From positions 62,001 to 126,000 of the forward strand of contig NZ_DASRBQ010000078.1 of assembly GCF_035653575.1 (NCBI RefSeq): a DNA stretch of 64,000 nucleotides. Direction: 5' to 3'. This DNA is from Actinocrinis sp035653575 (GTDB taxonomy: Bacteria; Actinomycetota; Actinomycetes; Streptomycetales; Catenulisporaceae). Positions 8,635 to 17,653 of the stretch are shown here, piece by piece; position 1 is the first letter of the stretch; the number at the start of each line of letters is the position of its first letter. Position numbers and translations under genes: made by a program. The notes beneath the pieces are model-generated. The model saw nothing but the letters and a program-made list of their open reading frames with translations. It was not told the origin of the DNA and made no database searches.

Positions 8635-9756
8635 ATGAGCGCTGTGCCCATCCCTTTCCGGCATGAAGTGCCGCAGAGCGAACTCGACGATCTGCGCGAC
8701 CGCCTCGCGCGCACCCGCTGGCCCGAGCCGCAGACCGTCGACGACTGGTCGCAAGGCGTCCCGCTCGACTACCTCCGCGAGATCGCCGAGTACTGGCGCA
8801 CCGGATACGACTGGAGGGCCACCGAGCGGCGACTGGCCGAGCTCAGTCAGTTCCTCATCGAGATCGACGGCATCCGAGTGCATTACATTCATGTGCGGTC
8901 GCCGCACCCTGATGCATTGCCGCTGCTTGTGACGCACGGATGGCCCGGTTCGATCACGGACCTGCTCGATCTGGTCGAGCCATTGACCAACCCGGCCGAC
9001 CCGGCGGATGCGTTCCATCTCGTGCTGCCCTCCCTGCCCGGTTACGGATACAGCGACAAGCCGTCGACGCCCGGCTGGAACGTGGAGCGGATCGCCGAGG
9101 CCTGGGCGAAGCTGATGGCGGATCTCGGCTACGGCCGCTACGGCGCGCACGGCACAGACTGGGGCTCCTTCGTCACCGCGGCCCTCGGTACCGCGGACCC
9201 GGCGCACCTGGTCGGCATCCAGATCGCGATGCCGTTCGCGTCCGCGCCGAGCGAGCCGGTCGAGCTGTCCCAGCGCGACCTCGACGGGCTGGCGGCCCTC
9301 AAGGAGTTCCAGAAGCACGAGGGCGGCTACTCGGCGATCCAGGCCACCCGGCCGCAGACGATCGGCTACGCGCTGACCGACTCGCCGGCCGGCCAACTGG
9401 CCTGGGCGCTGGAGAAGTACTGGGCGTGGAGCGACCACGACGGCGATCTTGACAAGGCGATCCCCCGCGATCGGGTGCTCGACGCGGTGAGCGTGAACTG
9501 GTTCGCGCGCACGGCTGCGTCCTCGGCGCGGATCTACTGGGAAAGCCACAACGCCATGCGGTTCGACCCGGTGCGCGTTCCGGCGGGCTGCTCCACCTAT
9601 CCGAAGGACGGGCGGATGCCCAAGCCGTGGTGCGAGCGGCGGTTCACCGACCTGCGCGAGTGGATCGACCACGAAGAAGGCGGCCACTTCCCGGCGCTGG
9701 AGGATCCACAGCGGCTCTCCGAGGAACTGCGCGCCTTCTTCCGCCCGCTGCGCTGA
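8635..9756 (+). CDS. EHN-type epoxide hydrolase (copy 1)
   Basis: A 373-residue alpha/beta-hydrolase with the EHN lid-forming N-terminus (DDLRDRLARTRWPE, residues 18-31). HGWPG at 101-105 is the oxyanion loop, and GTDWGS puts the nucleophile Asp at 175, as in epoxide hydrolases rather than esterases. A late GGHF gives the catalytic His. It would open an epoxide to a diol. GGAGG at 8621-8625 supports the start. It is the first gene of the left cluster arm, 138 bases before a P450, and is a paralogue of the enzyme at 51751-52923. It may process or detoxify an epoxide in the product. Confidence 0.88.
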   Translation: MSAVPIPFRHEVPQSELDDLRDRLARTRWPEPQTVDDWSQGVPLDYLREIAEYWRTGYDWRATERRLAELSQFLIEIDGIRVHYIHVRSPHPDALPLLVTHGWPGSITDLLDLVEPLTNPADPADAFHLVLPSLPGYGYSDKPSTPGWNVERIAEAWAKLMADLGYGRYGAHGTDWGSFVTAALGTADPAHLVGIQIAMPFASAPSEPVELSQRDLDGLAALKEFQKHEGGYSAIQATRPQTIGYALTDSPAGQLAWALEKYWAWSDHDGDLDKAIPRDRVLDAVSVNWFARTAASSARIYWESHNAMRFDPVRVPAGCSTYPKDGRMPKPWCERRFTDLREWIDHEEGGHFPALEDPQRLSEELRAFFRPLR

Positions 9757-9894
9757 GTGAGGCGGTCGCGCGTCCGCGTCCGCACGGCCCCGGGTCCAGT
9801 GCCGGTCGAGCCCGCGCCGAGGCGGCTTGCCTACCGTCCAGGCGAACGGCCCGCCGACGCGACGCGGACCGCCGGAGCAGAAAGGGGCCGCGCC

Positions 9895-11142
9895 GTGCCC
9901 GAGAACTCCTCGTCACCCGAGTTCCCGTTCCCGGGATCGAGCTGGCGCGGCCCCGCGCCGCACAGCGCGCGGCTGCTGGCCGAGTGCCCAGTCGCACGGG
10001 TACCGGTGGCCGGCGGCGGTCATGCCTGGATCGTCTCCAGGCACGAAGACGTACGGGCGGCGCTGGAGGATCCACGACTGAGCCGCGCCGCGTGCTACCT
10101 CCCCGGCGCGGTGCGCTTCTCCGGATTCTTCCAAGCTCCGCCCGGTATGATCATCTCCGTCGATCCGCCCGAGCACACGCGGCTGCGGGACTTCGCCGAG
10201 CAGGCCCTGACTCCCGCGCGGGTCGCCGCGCTGCGCCCGCGGATCGAGCGGGCGGCAGGCGAACTGGCCGACTCGCTGCTCGAGCACGGGGCGCCCGCCG
10301 ACCTCGCCGCCGGCTACGCGGCGCCGCTGGCGCTCAGGACGATCTGCGAGCTGCTCGGTGTGCCGGCCGAGGACCGGGCCGTGTTCGACGGCTGGGTCCG
10401 CCAGATGGCGGACGTGACCAGGCCCGAAGCCGCGGCGCAGGCACAGCGGCAGCTTGACGGCTACATGACGAAGCTGATCGACGCGAAGCGCGACGACCCG
10501 GGCGACGACGTACTCAGCGCGCTGATCACGGCGCGCCGCGGCGCAGACGCGCTCGACGGCGGCGAACTGGTCGTGTTCGGATACACCCTGCTCGGAGCCG
10601 GCTACGACTCGACGGCGTCGCAGATCGCGAACTGCGTCCTCGCGCTGCTGAGCGACCACAGGGAGGCGTGGAGGCGGCTCGGCGCCGATCCCGGCGCGGC
10701 GGGCCCGATCGTCGAGGAGCTGCTGCGCGCGGTCAACCTCAACGCGACGGACACCTCCGGCCTGCACCGGATCGCGACTCAGGACGTCGCCATCGGCGGT
10801 GCGGTCATCCCAACGGGCGAGGCCGTCTTCCTGGGGTTGACCTGCGCTAACCGGGATCCGGAGGTATTCGCGCAACCGCAGCGGCTGGATTTCGGCCGCT
10901 TTCCCTCCGGCGGGCTGCCCGCGGCCCAGGGCGGCCACCTCGCCTTCGGCCACGGCCCGCACTCCTGCCTCGGCGCGCCACTCGCCCGGCTCGAACTGGC
11001 CGTGGCGCTCAGCACGCTGGCCCGCCGCTTTCCCGAGCTGCGCCTCGCCGTACCCGTCGGGCAGCTGCGCTGGCGCACCGGCGAGGTCAACCACGGCCTG
11101 GCCGCGTTGCCCGTCACAGGGCTCGACGACGCGTCCCGCTGA
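9895..11142 (+). CDS. Cytochrome P450 (1)
   Basis: A 415-residue soluble bacterial P450. The GTG at 9895 is chosen over upstream in-frame starts because AAGGGG precedes it and the preceding frame is not P450-like. The I-helix has GAGYDST, the K-helix ExxR motif is EELLR, and the heme loop FGHGPHSCLG carries the thiolate at Cys358. It needs a ferredoxin and reductase, both encoded at the far arm (44765-45088 and 62598-63821). It is followed by MDR and SDR oxidoreductases on the same strand. It is closely related to the P450 at 13193-14419, as the shared PFPGSSWRGPAP/PLPGSSYRGPAP openings show. Substrate unknown; polyketide tailoring is inferred. Confidence 0.92.
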   Translation: MPENSSSPEFPFPGSSWRGPAPHSARLLAECPVARVPVAGGGHAWIVSRHEDVRAALEDPRLSRAACYLPGAVRFSGFFQAPPGMIISVDPPEHTRLRDFAEQALTPARVAALRPRIERAAGELADSLLEHGAPADLAAGYAAPLALRTICELLGVPAEDRAVFDGWVRQMADVTRPEAAAQAQRQLDGYMTKLIDAKRDDPGDDVLSALITARRGADALDGGELVVFGYTLLGAGYDSTASQIANCVLALLSDHREAWRRLGADPGAAGPIVEELLRAVNLNATDTSGLHRIATQDVAIGGAVIPTGEAVFLGLTCANRDPEVFAQPQRLDFGRFPSGGLPAAQGGHLAFGHGPHSCLGAPLARLELAVALSTLARRFPELRLAVPVGQLRWRTGEVNHGLAALPVTGLDDASR

Positions 11143-11206
11143 GCGGCGGCCTCGCCGACCTCGCCGACCTGTTCCCCTCCCTGAAATCGAGCCAGAGGAA
11201 GCCCCG

Positions 11207-12241
11207 ATGACCGACGAGACGATCCCCGCCACCGGCCTCGAAGTGCGGCTGCGCGCCCATCCGGGCGACCAGGTACGCGCCGACGACTTCGAGGTAGTCG
11301 AAATCCCGATCGCCGAACCCGGCGACAACGAGGTGCTGGTCCGCAACGAGTGGATGGCGCTCGGCGCGGTCTACCGCGACCAACTGGACCCCGACACCGA
11401 CCTGCCGATCCCCACCTTCCAGGTCGGCCAGCCGCTGTGGGGCCGCACGGTCGGCACCGTGCTGCGCTCGAACAGCCCGCTGCTGGCCCCCGGCGACCTG
11501 GTCGAGCACTTCTTCGGCTGGCGCGAGTACGCGCTCGGCCCGGCGCAGGCGTTCTTCAAGCGCGACCGCGACCTGCTGCCCGCCCCCGAATACTTCCTGT
11601 CGCAGGGTCCTACCGCCTGGCGCGGTGTGGTCGACATCGCCGACGTACACGACGGCGATGTCGTCTTCGTGTCCGGCGCGACCAGCGGCGTCGGCGCGCT
11701 GGCCGGGCAGCTGGCCAAGGTGCGCGGGGCGGCGCTGGTGATCGGCAGCACCGGCTCTCCGGACAAGGTCGATTATCTCAAGTCCCTGGGTTTCGACGCG
11801 GTGTTCGACTACCACGACGGCCCGGTCGCGCAGCGCCTGGCCGCACTCGCCCCGGACGGGATCAGCGTGTTCTTCGACAACGTCGGGGGCGAGCAGTTCG
11901 AGGCCGCGCTCACCGTGGCCGCCCACGGCGCCAGGTTCGCCCTGTGCGGCGCGCTGGCCGGCCAGTTCGGCCGCGGGGACGGCGGGCGCCCGCGCCTGGA
12001 CCTGATGCGGGCCTTCCCGAAGGAGCCCGTGCTGCGGCCGTTCGCGACCCTGCACACGCCCGACCAGATCGAAGACTGGAACCGGCGGTTCGCCGAGCTG
12101 CTGGCGCAGGGCGCGCTGGTCTACCCGCACACCGTGTTCGAGGGCTCCGTCGCCGGGCTGCCGGAATCCTTCCTCGGCCTGCTGGCCGGCCGCTCGCGCG
12201 GCACGGCGGTGGCGCGCCTCGTCGCACCGGAAAGGGGCTGA
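11207..12241 (+). CDS. Medium-chain NAD(P)H-dependent reductase (zinc-free MDR)
   Basis: A 344-residue MDR-superfamily oxidoreductase of the enoyl/quinone reductase or leukotriene-B4-dehydrogenase type. The nucleotide-binding motif is SGATSGVGALAGQLAK (about 158-173), followed by FDAVFDYHD and FFDNVGG, which are typical of this branch. The zinc-binding cysteines of alcohol dehydrogenases are absent. It would reduce an activated double bond with NADPH. It lies 64 bases after a P450 and 6 bases before an SDR, so the three are probably co-transcribed. A tailoring role on the polyketide is inferred from position. Confidence 0.85.
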   Translation: MTDETIPATGLEVRLRAHPGDQVRADDFEVVEIPIAEPGDNEVLVRNEWMALGAVYRDQLDPDTDLPIPTFQVGQPLWGRTVGTVLRSNSPLLAPGDLVEHFFGWREYALGPAQAFFKRDRDLLPAPEYFLSQGPTAWRGVVDIADVHDGDVVFVSGATSGVGALAGQLAKVRGAALVIGSTGSPDKVDYLKSLGFDAVFDYHDGPVAQRLAALAPDGISVFFDNVGGEQFEAALTVAAHGARFALCGALAGQFGRGDGGRPRLDLMRAFPKEPVLRPFATLHTPDQIEDWNRRFAELLAQGALVYPHTVFEGSVAGLPESFLGLLAGRSRGTAVARLVAPERG

Positions 12242-12247
12242 GCGGCC

Positions 12248-13006
12248 GTGGCCGATCGCACCTTCGAGGGCCGGACCGTGCTGGTCACCGGCGGTGGCAC
12301 CGGCATCGGCCGGGCCGCGGCCCTGGGCTTCGCGGCGCTCGGCGCCGACCGGGTACTGGTGACCGGCCGCCGGCCGGACCGCCTCGCCGAGGTCGCCGGG
12401 CTGCATCCGAGCGTGGTGCCGGTGCCCGCCGACGTGACGACCGAAGCGGGCGCACAGGCCGCGGCGGCAGCGGTGCGGGAGCACGGCGGCGTACTGGACG
12501 TCCTCGTGCACAACGCGGGGATCTTCCGCTTCAGCCCGCTCGACGCGATGGACGCCGCAGTGGCGCGGGCGGTCCTGGAAACCAACGTTCTCGGCCCGGT
12601 GCTGTTGACGGCGCAGCTCCTGCCGTTGCTGCGCGCGCCGGGCGGCGCCATCGTGGTGGTCTCCAGCCGCGCCGGGCACAACCCGGCGCCCGGCGCGGCC
12701 GTGTACGCCGCCAGCAAGGCCGCGGCGCACAGCCTGACCCGCACCTGGGCCGCGGAGTTGGCGCCGCGCGGTATCCGGGTCAACGCCGTCGCGCCCGGCT
12801 TCGTGCGGACCGAGGCGTACGCGGCGAACGGGCTGCCGCCGGAGGCCGTCGAAGGGCTCTTCCAGTCGGTGACGCAGGAGATCCCGCTCGGCCGGGTCGC
12901 CGAGCCGGAGATCATCGCCTCCTGGATCACCCGCCTCGCCGATCCCACCGAGGATCTGCTCACCGGTCAGATCGTGACCGTCGACGGGGGCATGGACGTG
13001 GCCTGA
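12248..13006 (+). CDS. Short-chain dehydrogenase/reductase
   Basis: A 252-residue classical SDR. TGGGTGIG (14-21) is the cofactor glycine motif, NAG is at 89-91, and the catalytic Ser140, Tyr153 and Lys157 are all present. A C-terminal DGG (residues 246-248) closes a typical fold. GTG start at 12248, 6 bases after the MDR stop, which points to an operon. It would reduce or oxidise a ketone/alcohol; in this setting a polyketide ketone is the likely substrate, though this is inference. A near-perfect hairpin follows the gene. Confidence 0.9.
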   Translation: MADRTFEGRTVLVTGGGTGIGRAAALGFAALGADRVLVTGRRPDRLAEVAGLHPSVVPVPADVTTEAGAQAAAAAVREHGGVLDVLVHNAGIFRFSPLDAMDAAVARAVLETNVLGPVLLTAQLLPLLRAPGGAIVVVSSRAGHNPAPGAAVYAASKAAAHSLTRTWAAELAPRGIRVNAVAPGFVRTEAYAANGLPPEAVEGLFQSVTQEIPLGRVAEPEIIASWITRLADPTEDLLTGQIVTVDGGMDVA

Positions 13007-13026
13007 GATCCGCCGGGACGCGGCGG

Positions 13027-13060
13027 CGGGGCGGGTGGCCGGTGCCGGCCGCCCGCCCCG
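13027..13060 (+). terminator. Hairpin after the SDR gene
   Basis: A 16-bp stem with a single mismatch and a 2-base gap, 20 bases past the SDR stop. It probably ends the P450-MDR-SDR transcript. Confidence 0.6.
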
Positions 13061-13192
13061 CTTCGTCACGTCGAGGACACGGCGACCAGCGCTCGAGGGC
13101 GGCTGCGTACCGTCCGAGGTGCCGGCGCCCCGTTCACCCGACGGTGCCGACGGCGGCCAGCCGCCCGGGATGGTGACTCACGGAGGTGCCCC

Positions 13193-14419
13193 TTGCCCAC
13201 CCCGCACGACGCTGACACCGCGGCCGAGGTCTTCCCGCTGCCCGGATCGTCTTATCGCGGCCCGGCGCCGCAGTACGCGAAGATGCGCGCCCGCTGCCCG
13301 GTGACCCGCGTGCCCTCCGACGGCGGGGCGGACACCTGGGTGGTGACAGGGTACGAGCAGGCACGGGCGCTGTCCGCGGATCCGCGGCTGAGCCGGGCCG
13401 CCGCCTGCGCCCCGGGTGCCGCACACGTGGGCGGCACCATGTTCACGCCGCCGGACATGATCATCTCCCTGGACGACCCCGAACACGCGCGGCTGCGCAA
13501 ACTCGTCGTGCGGGCGTTCACCGCGCGGCGGGTGGAGGAGCTGCGCCCACGCGTACAGCAGATGTCTGACACGCTGCTCGACGCCGTGGCGGCCGGCGGC
13601 GCCCCGGCGGACCTCGTCGAGAGCTACACCCTGCCGCTGCCTTCCGCGGTCATCGGCGAGCTGCTCGGCGTGCCGTCCGAGGACCTGGCCGACTTCGCCC
13701 GCTGGGCCCGCGCGTTCGCGACGGTCGGCGGCGACGGGCAGGCCGCGCAGGAGGGGCTCGCGAAGCTGAGCGAGTACATCGTCGGGCTGATCGCCAGAAA
13801 GCGCGCCGAGCCGGGCCAGGACATGCTCTCCGCGCTGATCGCGGCCCGCGACCAGCAGGACAGGCTCAGCGAGGCCGAGCTGGTCACCTTCGGCTTCACC
13901 CTGATCGGCGCGGGCTTCGATACCACCGCGAGCCATCTGGCCAACAGCGTGCTGACGCTTGTCGCCGACCACCCGCAGTGGTGGCGGTGGCTGGCCGAGG
14001 ACCGCTCCCGCGTTCCGGCCGCGGTGGAGGAGCTGCTGCGCGCGGTCAACCTGTTCGCGACCGACACCACGGGCTTCCCGCGGGTGGCGACCGCGGACAT
14101 CGAGGTCGCCGGGGAGACCATCCGGGAGGGCGAGCCGGTGATGATCGTGTTGTCGGCGGCGAACCGGGATCCGGCCGTCTTCGACGACCCGGACCGGCTC
14201 GATCTGGCTCGCACGCCCAATCCGCACATCGCCTTCGGCCACGGGATCCACCACTGTCTCGGGATGCAGCTGGCCCGCATCGAGCTGCAGATCGCCCTGG
14301 ACGGCCTGCTGCGCCGCTTCCCGGACCTGCGGTTGGCGGTGCCCGAATCCGAACTCGAATGGCACACCGGGGAGGTCAACCACACGCTCGTGGCGCTTCC
14401 GGTCGCGTGGGGTAATTGA
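13193..14419 (+). CDS. Cytochrome P450 (2)
   Basis: A 408-residue P450 starting at a TTG (13193) with GGAGGTG 5-6 bases upstream. The I-helix carries GAGFDTTASH, the ExxR motif is EELLR, and the heme loop FGHGIHHCLG puts the thiolate at Cys355. The protein is similar to P450 (1) along its whole length and probably arose by duplication. It likely oxidises the same scaffold at another position (inference). It ends 66 bases from the convergent flavin hydroxylase, with a shared terminator between them. Confidence 0.92.
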   Translation: MPTPHDADTAAEVFPLPGSSYRGPAPQYAKMRARCPVTRVPSDGGADTWVVTGYEQARALSADPRLSRAAACAPGAAHVGGTMFTPPDMIISLDDPEHARLRKLVVRAFTARRVEELRPRVQQMSDTLLDAVAAGGAPADLVESYTLPLPSAVIGELLGVPSEDLADFARWARAFATVGGDGQAAQEGLAKLSEYIVGLIARKRAEPGQDMLSALIAARDQQDRLSEAELVTFGFTLIGAGFDTTASHLANSVLTLVADHPQWWRWLAEDRSRVPAAVEELLRAVNLFATDTTGFPRVATADIEVAGETIREGEPVMIVLSAANRDPAVFDDPDRLDLARTPNPHIAFGHGIHHCLGMQLARIELQIALDGLLRRFPDLRLAVPESELEWHTGEVNHTLVALPVAWGN

Positions 14420-14455
14420 GCGGGCGGGCCGGCTGGAACGTCGCGCAAGTCTGAA

Positions 14456-14483
14456 AGGCCGGGCCACGTCGGTGGCCCGGCCT
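14456..14483. terminator. Bidirectional terminator between P450 (2) and the flavin hydroxylase
   Basis: Perfect 12-bp stem (AGGCCGGGCCAC and complement), GTCG loop, flanked by AA on the left and TT on the right. It lies in the 66-base gap between convergent genes. Confidence 0.8.
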
Positions 14484-14485
14484 TC

Positions 14486-15715
14486 TCAGTTGTCTTCGTT
14501 TCCTGTTGTGTTTCTTCGCTGTGTTCCTTCTCGGTGCCCGGCGAAAAGTACCGGCGGATAGGTGCGTACCGCGGCGGTCTCGTACCGCAGCGCGATGTGG
14601 CTCGACATCACCGTCACGTCCCGCCAGAAGCGCTGCAATGGCGCGGACTCGCTGTACCCGCTCGTACCGGCGGCGGTCGCCAGGGCGGCCACAGCCTGCG
14701 CGACCAGCTCCGCCGCGAAGACGGCGTTGCGCTCGTTGCGGGCCATCAGCGCCGGCGTGAACGTGGCCGCGTCGAGCATCGCGGCGTTCTGCTCGACCAG
14801 GTGCCGGGAGACGTCGACCTGTCCGGAAGCACGTACGAGCTCGATGTCGGTCCCCGGCGTGCGACGCTTGCCGGCCAGAGCCGCCGAAGCGGCCGCGAGC
14901 GCGCCCTCCGCCGCGCCAACCGCGGGCGCGATGAACGTCAGGCCGCCGACGGCCTGGAACGGCACGTTGTGGCACGCCGCGGATGAGGCCGGGCTGACCC
15001 CGGTGATCATGTGTGAACGCGGGAACGCCAGATGGGCCGGCACGAATACGTCGTCGGCCACGACCGTGTGGCTGCCGGTGGCCCGCATGCCCACCGAGTC
15101 CCAGGTCTCCAGGATCTTGAAGCTGCCGCGCGCGAGCGCGAAGAAATACGGCTCGGGATCGGCGCCGGACACCGACGCCGGGGCGCACAGCAACGCCCAG
15201 TCGGCGAACTCGACCCCGCTCACGTAGCCCCAGCTGCCGCTCAGCCGCCAGCCGCCGTCCGCGGCCTCGGCGCTGCCTCCCGGGACCAGGCCCGCGACGA
15301 CGAACGCGTCCGGCGTCGGCCCCCACAGCGCCGCGTGGCCCTCCTCCGGCAGGTGGGAGGCGTAGCGGGACGAATAGGCGCTGAGCGACGCCGTCCAGGC
15401 TGCCGAGGCGCACGCACGGCCGAGCGCAAGCACCCCGGCGGTCAGGTCGGTGAAGGTGCCCTCGGCGCCGCCCCAGCGCGCGCCGACGAAGTGCCGTGCG
15501 AACCCGGCCTCCCGCAGCGCCTCGACCACCTGCGGCGCCAGCCGTCCGGTCGCGTCGGCCTCGGCGGCGTGTCGCGCGGCGATCTGCACGGCCCGAGCCA
15601 GCGCCGCGCTGTCCAGCCCGGCGCTGTTGTTCCCTGCGCTGTCCAGCGCCGTGTGATCCAGCGCGCTGGGCGAAGGACCCGCGCCGGGTGTGGTGACTTC
15701 AGACACAACGGACAT
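14486..15715 (-). CDS. ActVA-ORF5/NcnH-type flavin-dependent monooxygenase
   Basis: A 409-residue protein of the acyl-CoA-dehydrogenase-fold group D flavin monooxygenases, the branch that includes ActVA-ORF5 and NcnH, which hydroxylate aromatic polyketides with FMNH2 and oxygen. The N-terminal helical domain (about 45-140), the beta domain with LSGSWGYVSGVEFADW (about 155-250) and a C-terminal helical domain are recognisable. An unusual Ala/Ser/Leu-rich stretch fills residues 10-40. The ATG at 15715 has AGGAG 7 bases upstream. A reduced-flavin donor is needed; the two AzoR-like proteins of the window are candidates. It is a strong sign that the pathway makes an aromatic polyketide. Confidence 0.82.
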   Translation of the reverse strand: MSVVSEVTTPGAGPSPSALDHTALDSAGNNSAGLDSAALARAVQIAARHAAEADATGRLAPQVVEALREAGFARHFVGARWGGAEGTFTDLTAGVLALGRACASAAWTASLSAYSSRYASHLPEEGHAALWGPTPDAFVVAGLVPGGSAEAADGGWRLSGSWGYVSGVEFADWALLCAPASVSGADPEPYFFALARGSFKILETWDSVGMRATGSHTVVADDVFVPAHLAFPRSHMITGVSPASSAACHNVPFQAVGGLTFIAPAVGAAEGALAAASAALAGKRRTPGTDIELVRASGQVDVSRHLVEQNAAMLDAATFTPALMARNERNAVFAAELVAQAVAALATAAGTSGYSESAPLQRFWRDVTVMSSHIALRYETAAVRTYPPVLFAGHREGTQRRNTTGNEDN

Positions 15716-15861
15716 TTATGATCTCCTACCCTGACATGGACGAGCGCGTCCCGGCGGCCGGCCGGGGGCCCCGGCGCCGAGGAAGGCGGACCGGACGTGC
15801 CGCGAGCCAGTGTGCTGACACCGGCTCGAGAAGGGCTGCACCAGGGCTCGCGGCGAAAGCC

Positions 15862-15901
15862 GACGCCGGCCCGGTCCCATTTCGGGGACCGGGCCGGCGT
15901 C
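15862..15901 (-). terminator. Strong hairpin terminator for the MFS gene
   Basis: Perfect 17-bp stem with a 6-base loop, 30 bases past the stop of the minus-strand transporter and before the flavin hydroxylase. Confidence 0.8.
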
Positions 15902-15930
15902 ACGGGCAGGCGAGCGGTGCGGCGGGCGGC

Positions 15931-17460
15931 TCAGCCGGCCGCGGCGGGCTCGGGCTGCGCCGCCGGACCGTGGCCGGCCACCCGGCGCGGCAGCCCGTAG
16001 GACACCGCGAACGTGAGCGCGATCACCGCGAGCGAGGCGATCAACGCGGGCTTGAACGCCGAGGCGAAGGCGGCGGCCGCGGCCGCGGACTCGGCTTGGC
16101 CGCGCGGGCCCGGAGTGATGTTCGCGTACCCGCCGAGCGGAGTGAGGAAGACCACTGACACCAGGGCGATGCCGAGGGTGAGACCCAGCTGCTGCATCGT
16201 GTTGATCAGCCCGGAGGCGGATCCGGCGTCCTCGTGCCGCACATCGGCCAGCGCGAACATCGGGATCGGGGAGGCCACCGCGCCGAAGCCGATCCCGATG
16301 ACCAGCAACGGCCCGGCCATGTCCCAGGTGCCGATCCGGGCTCCCCGCGCCTCGACCACGGCCAGGAACGCGCCGAGCCCGGCCAGCAGGACGATCGCGC
16401 CGAATTGCAGCACGGCGCGGCCGAACTTCGGCACCAGCGCGGTCACGGACAGCGCCGAGGAGATGAACGCGCCGAGGCAGAACGCCAGCGCGGTCAGGCC
16501 GGCGTGCAGCGGCGTCCAGTTCAGGCCGATCTGCATGAACAGGTACCAGGCCAGGAAGAAGGCGCCGGTGAACAGGAAGATTGCCAGCTGCAGCCCCTGG
16601 CCCGCGACGAAGCTGCGCGCGCGGAACAGCTGCGGCGGCACCAGCGGGGAGCCCTGCGCGGCGGCCTTGCGGCGCTCGAACCACGCGAAGAGGGCCAGCA
16701 CCGGGACCGCCAGCGCCATCGACGCGTAGCACCAGGCCGGCCAGTGCAGATCGCGGCCCTCGGTGAGCGGGTAGAGCAGTAGTAGCAGGCCGACCGTCGC
16801 CAGCAGCACGCCGACCAGGTCGAGCCGGGTGTCCGCCGGGCCCTTCGACTCGCTGATGTGCCGCGCTCCGAAGTAGAGGCCGAGCAGGCCGACCGGCACG
16901 TTGATGAGGAAGATCGGCCGCCAGTCCAGGCCGACGACGTTGAGCTGCACCAGCACCCCGCCGATCAGCGGGCCGCTGGTGGCCGCGAGGCCGCCGACCG
17001 TGCCGTAGATCGCGAATACGCCGGGTTGTTTTTCCTTGGGCACCGTCACATGGATGATCGACAGCACCTGCGGCACCATGATCCCGGCGAAGGCGCCCTG
17101 GAAGAGCCGCGAGACGATCAGCATCTGCGGATCGACGGAGAGGCTGCACAGCAGGGAGGCCGCCGCGAATCCGCCGACGCCGATGAGGAACACCTTCTTG
17201 CGGCCGAACAGGTCGCCGAGCCGGCCGCCGGTGATCAGCAGCAGCGCGAAGGCGAACACGTATCCGGCGGACATCCACTGGACCGCGGTGTAACTGGCCT
17301 TCAGGTCGCGCTGGATCGATGGGAGGGCCACGCTCACCAGGTTGCCGTCGAGCATGTCCATGAACACCGCGACCAGCAGGGTGACCAAGGCGATGGTCTG
17401 GTTGCGCCGCGTCGGATCGAGCGCGCCTGACCGGGTGGTGGGAACGTCTGTGGTGGTCAT
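15931..17460 (-). CDS. DHA2-family MFS drug exporter (14 TM)
   Basis: A 509-residue transporter of the EmrB/QacA (DHA2) family, with about 14 membrane segments. The family signature is seen near the first segment (MDMLDGNLVSVALPSIQ, about 35-51), and motif A is GGRLGDLFGRKKVF. It would pump a hydrophobic compound out by proton antiport. The start at 17460 is chosen for the MTTTDV opening and an upstream GGAG; a longer frame has no ribosome site. It is divergent from the sugar ketoreductase, and a 14-bp palindrome lies 24 bases before the start. Likely role: export of the cluster product and partial self-resistance. Confidence 0.9.
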   Translation of the reverse strand: MTTTDVPTTRSGALDPTRRNQTIALVTLLVAVFMDMLDGNLVSVALPSIQRDLKASYTAVQWMSAGYVFAFALLLITGGRLGDLFGRKKVFLIGVGGFAAASLLCSLSVDPQMLIVSRLFQGAFAGIMVPQVLSIIHVTVPKEKQPGVFAIYGTVGGLAATSGPLIGGVLVQLNVVGLDWRPIFLINVPVGLLGLYFGARHISESKGPADTRLDLVGVLLATVGLLLLLYPLTEGRDLHWPAWCYASMALAVPVLALFAWFERRKAAAQGSPLVPPQLFRARSFVAGQGLQLAIFLFTGAFFLAWYLFMQIGLNWTPLHAGLTALAFCLGAFISSALSVTALVPKFGRAVLQFGAIVLLAGLGAFLAVVEARGARIGTWDMAGPLLVIGIGFGAVASPIPMFALADVRHEDAGSASGLINTMQQLGLTLGIALVSVVFLTPLGGYANITPGPRGQAESAAAAAAFASAFKPALIASLAVIALTFAVSYGLPRRVAGHGPAAQPEPAAAG

Positions 17461-17483
17461 CTTTCTTGCTCCGCCGGATGCCG

Positions 17484-17497
17484 GGCACACGTGTGCC
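17484..17497. promoter_or_regulatory. 14-bp palindrome upstream of the exporter
   Basis: GGCACACGTGTGCC is a perfect palindrome 24 bases upstream of the MFS start, inside the divergent promoter region shared with the sugar ketoreductase. It is a candidate operator for a repressor encoded elsewhere. Confidence 0.5.
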
Positions 17498-17653
17498 GTG
17501 ACGGAAGGGTGGACGCATCAGTCTGGCGCCGGGCGCTCGAGAAGCGGTGGAGCCAGGCTCGGAGCGGCGGCCGGGCGGGCGGCCCGAGCCCCGCTCGACC
17601 GGACCCGGCGACGCTGGAGCATCCGCATCCGGCCAAAGCACAGGAGGTCAGCC

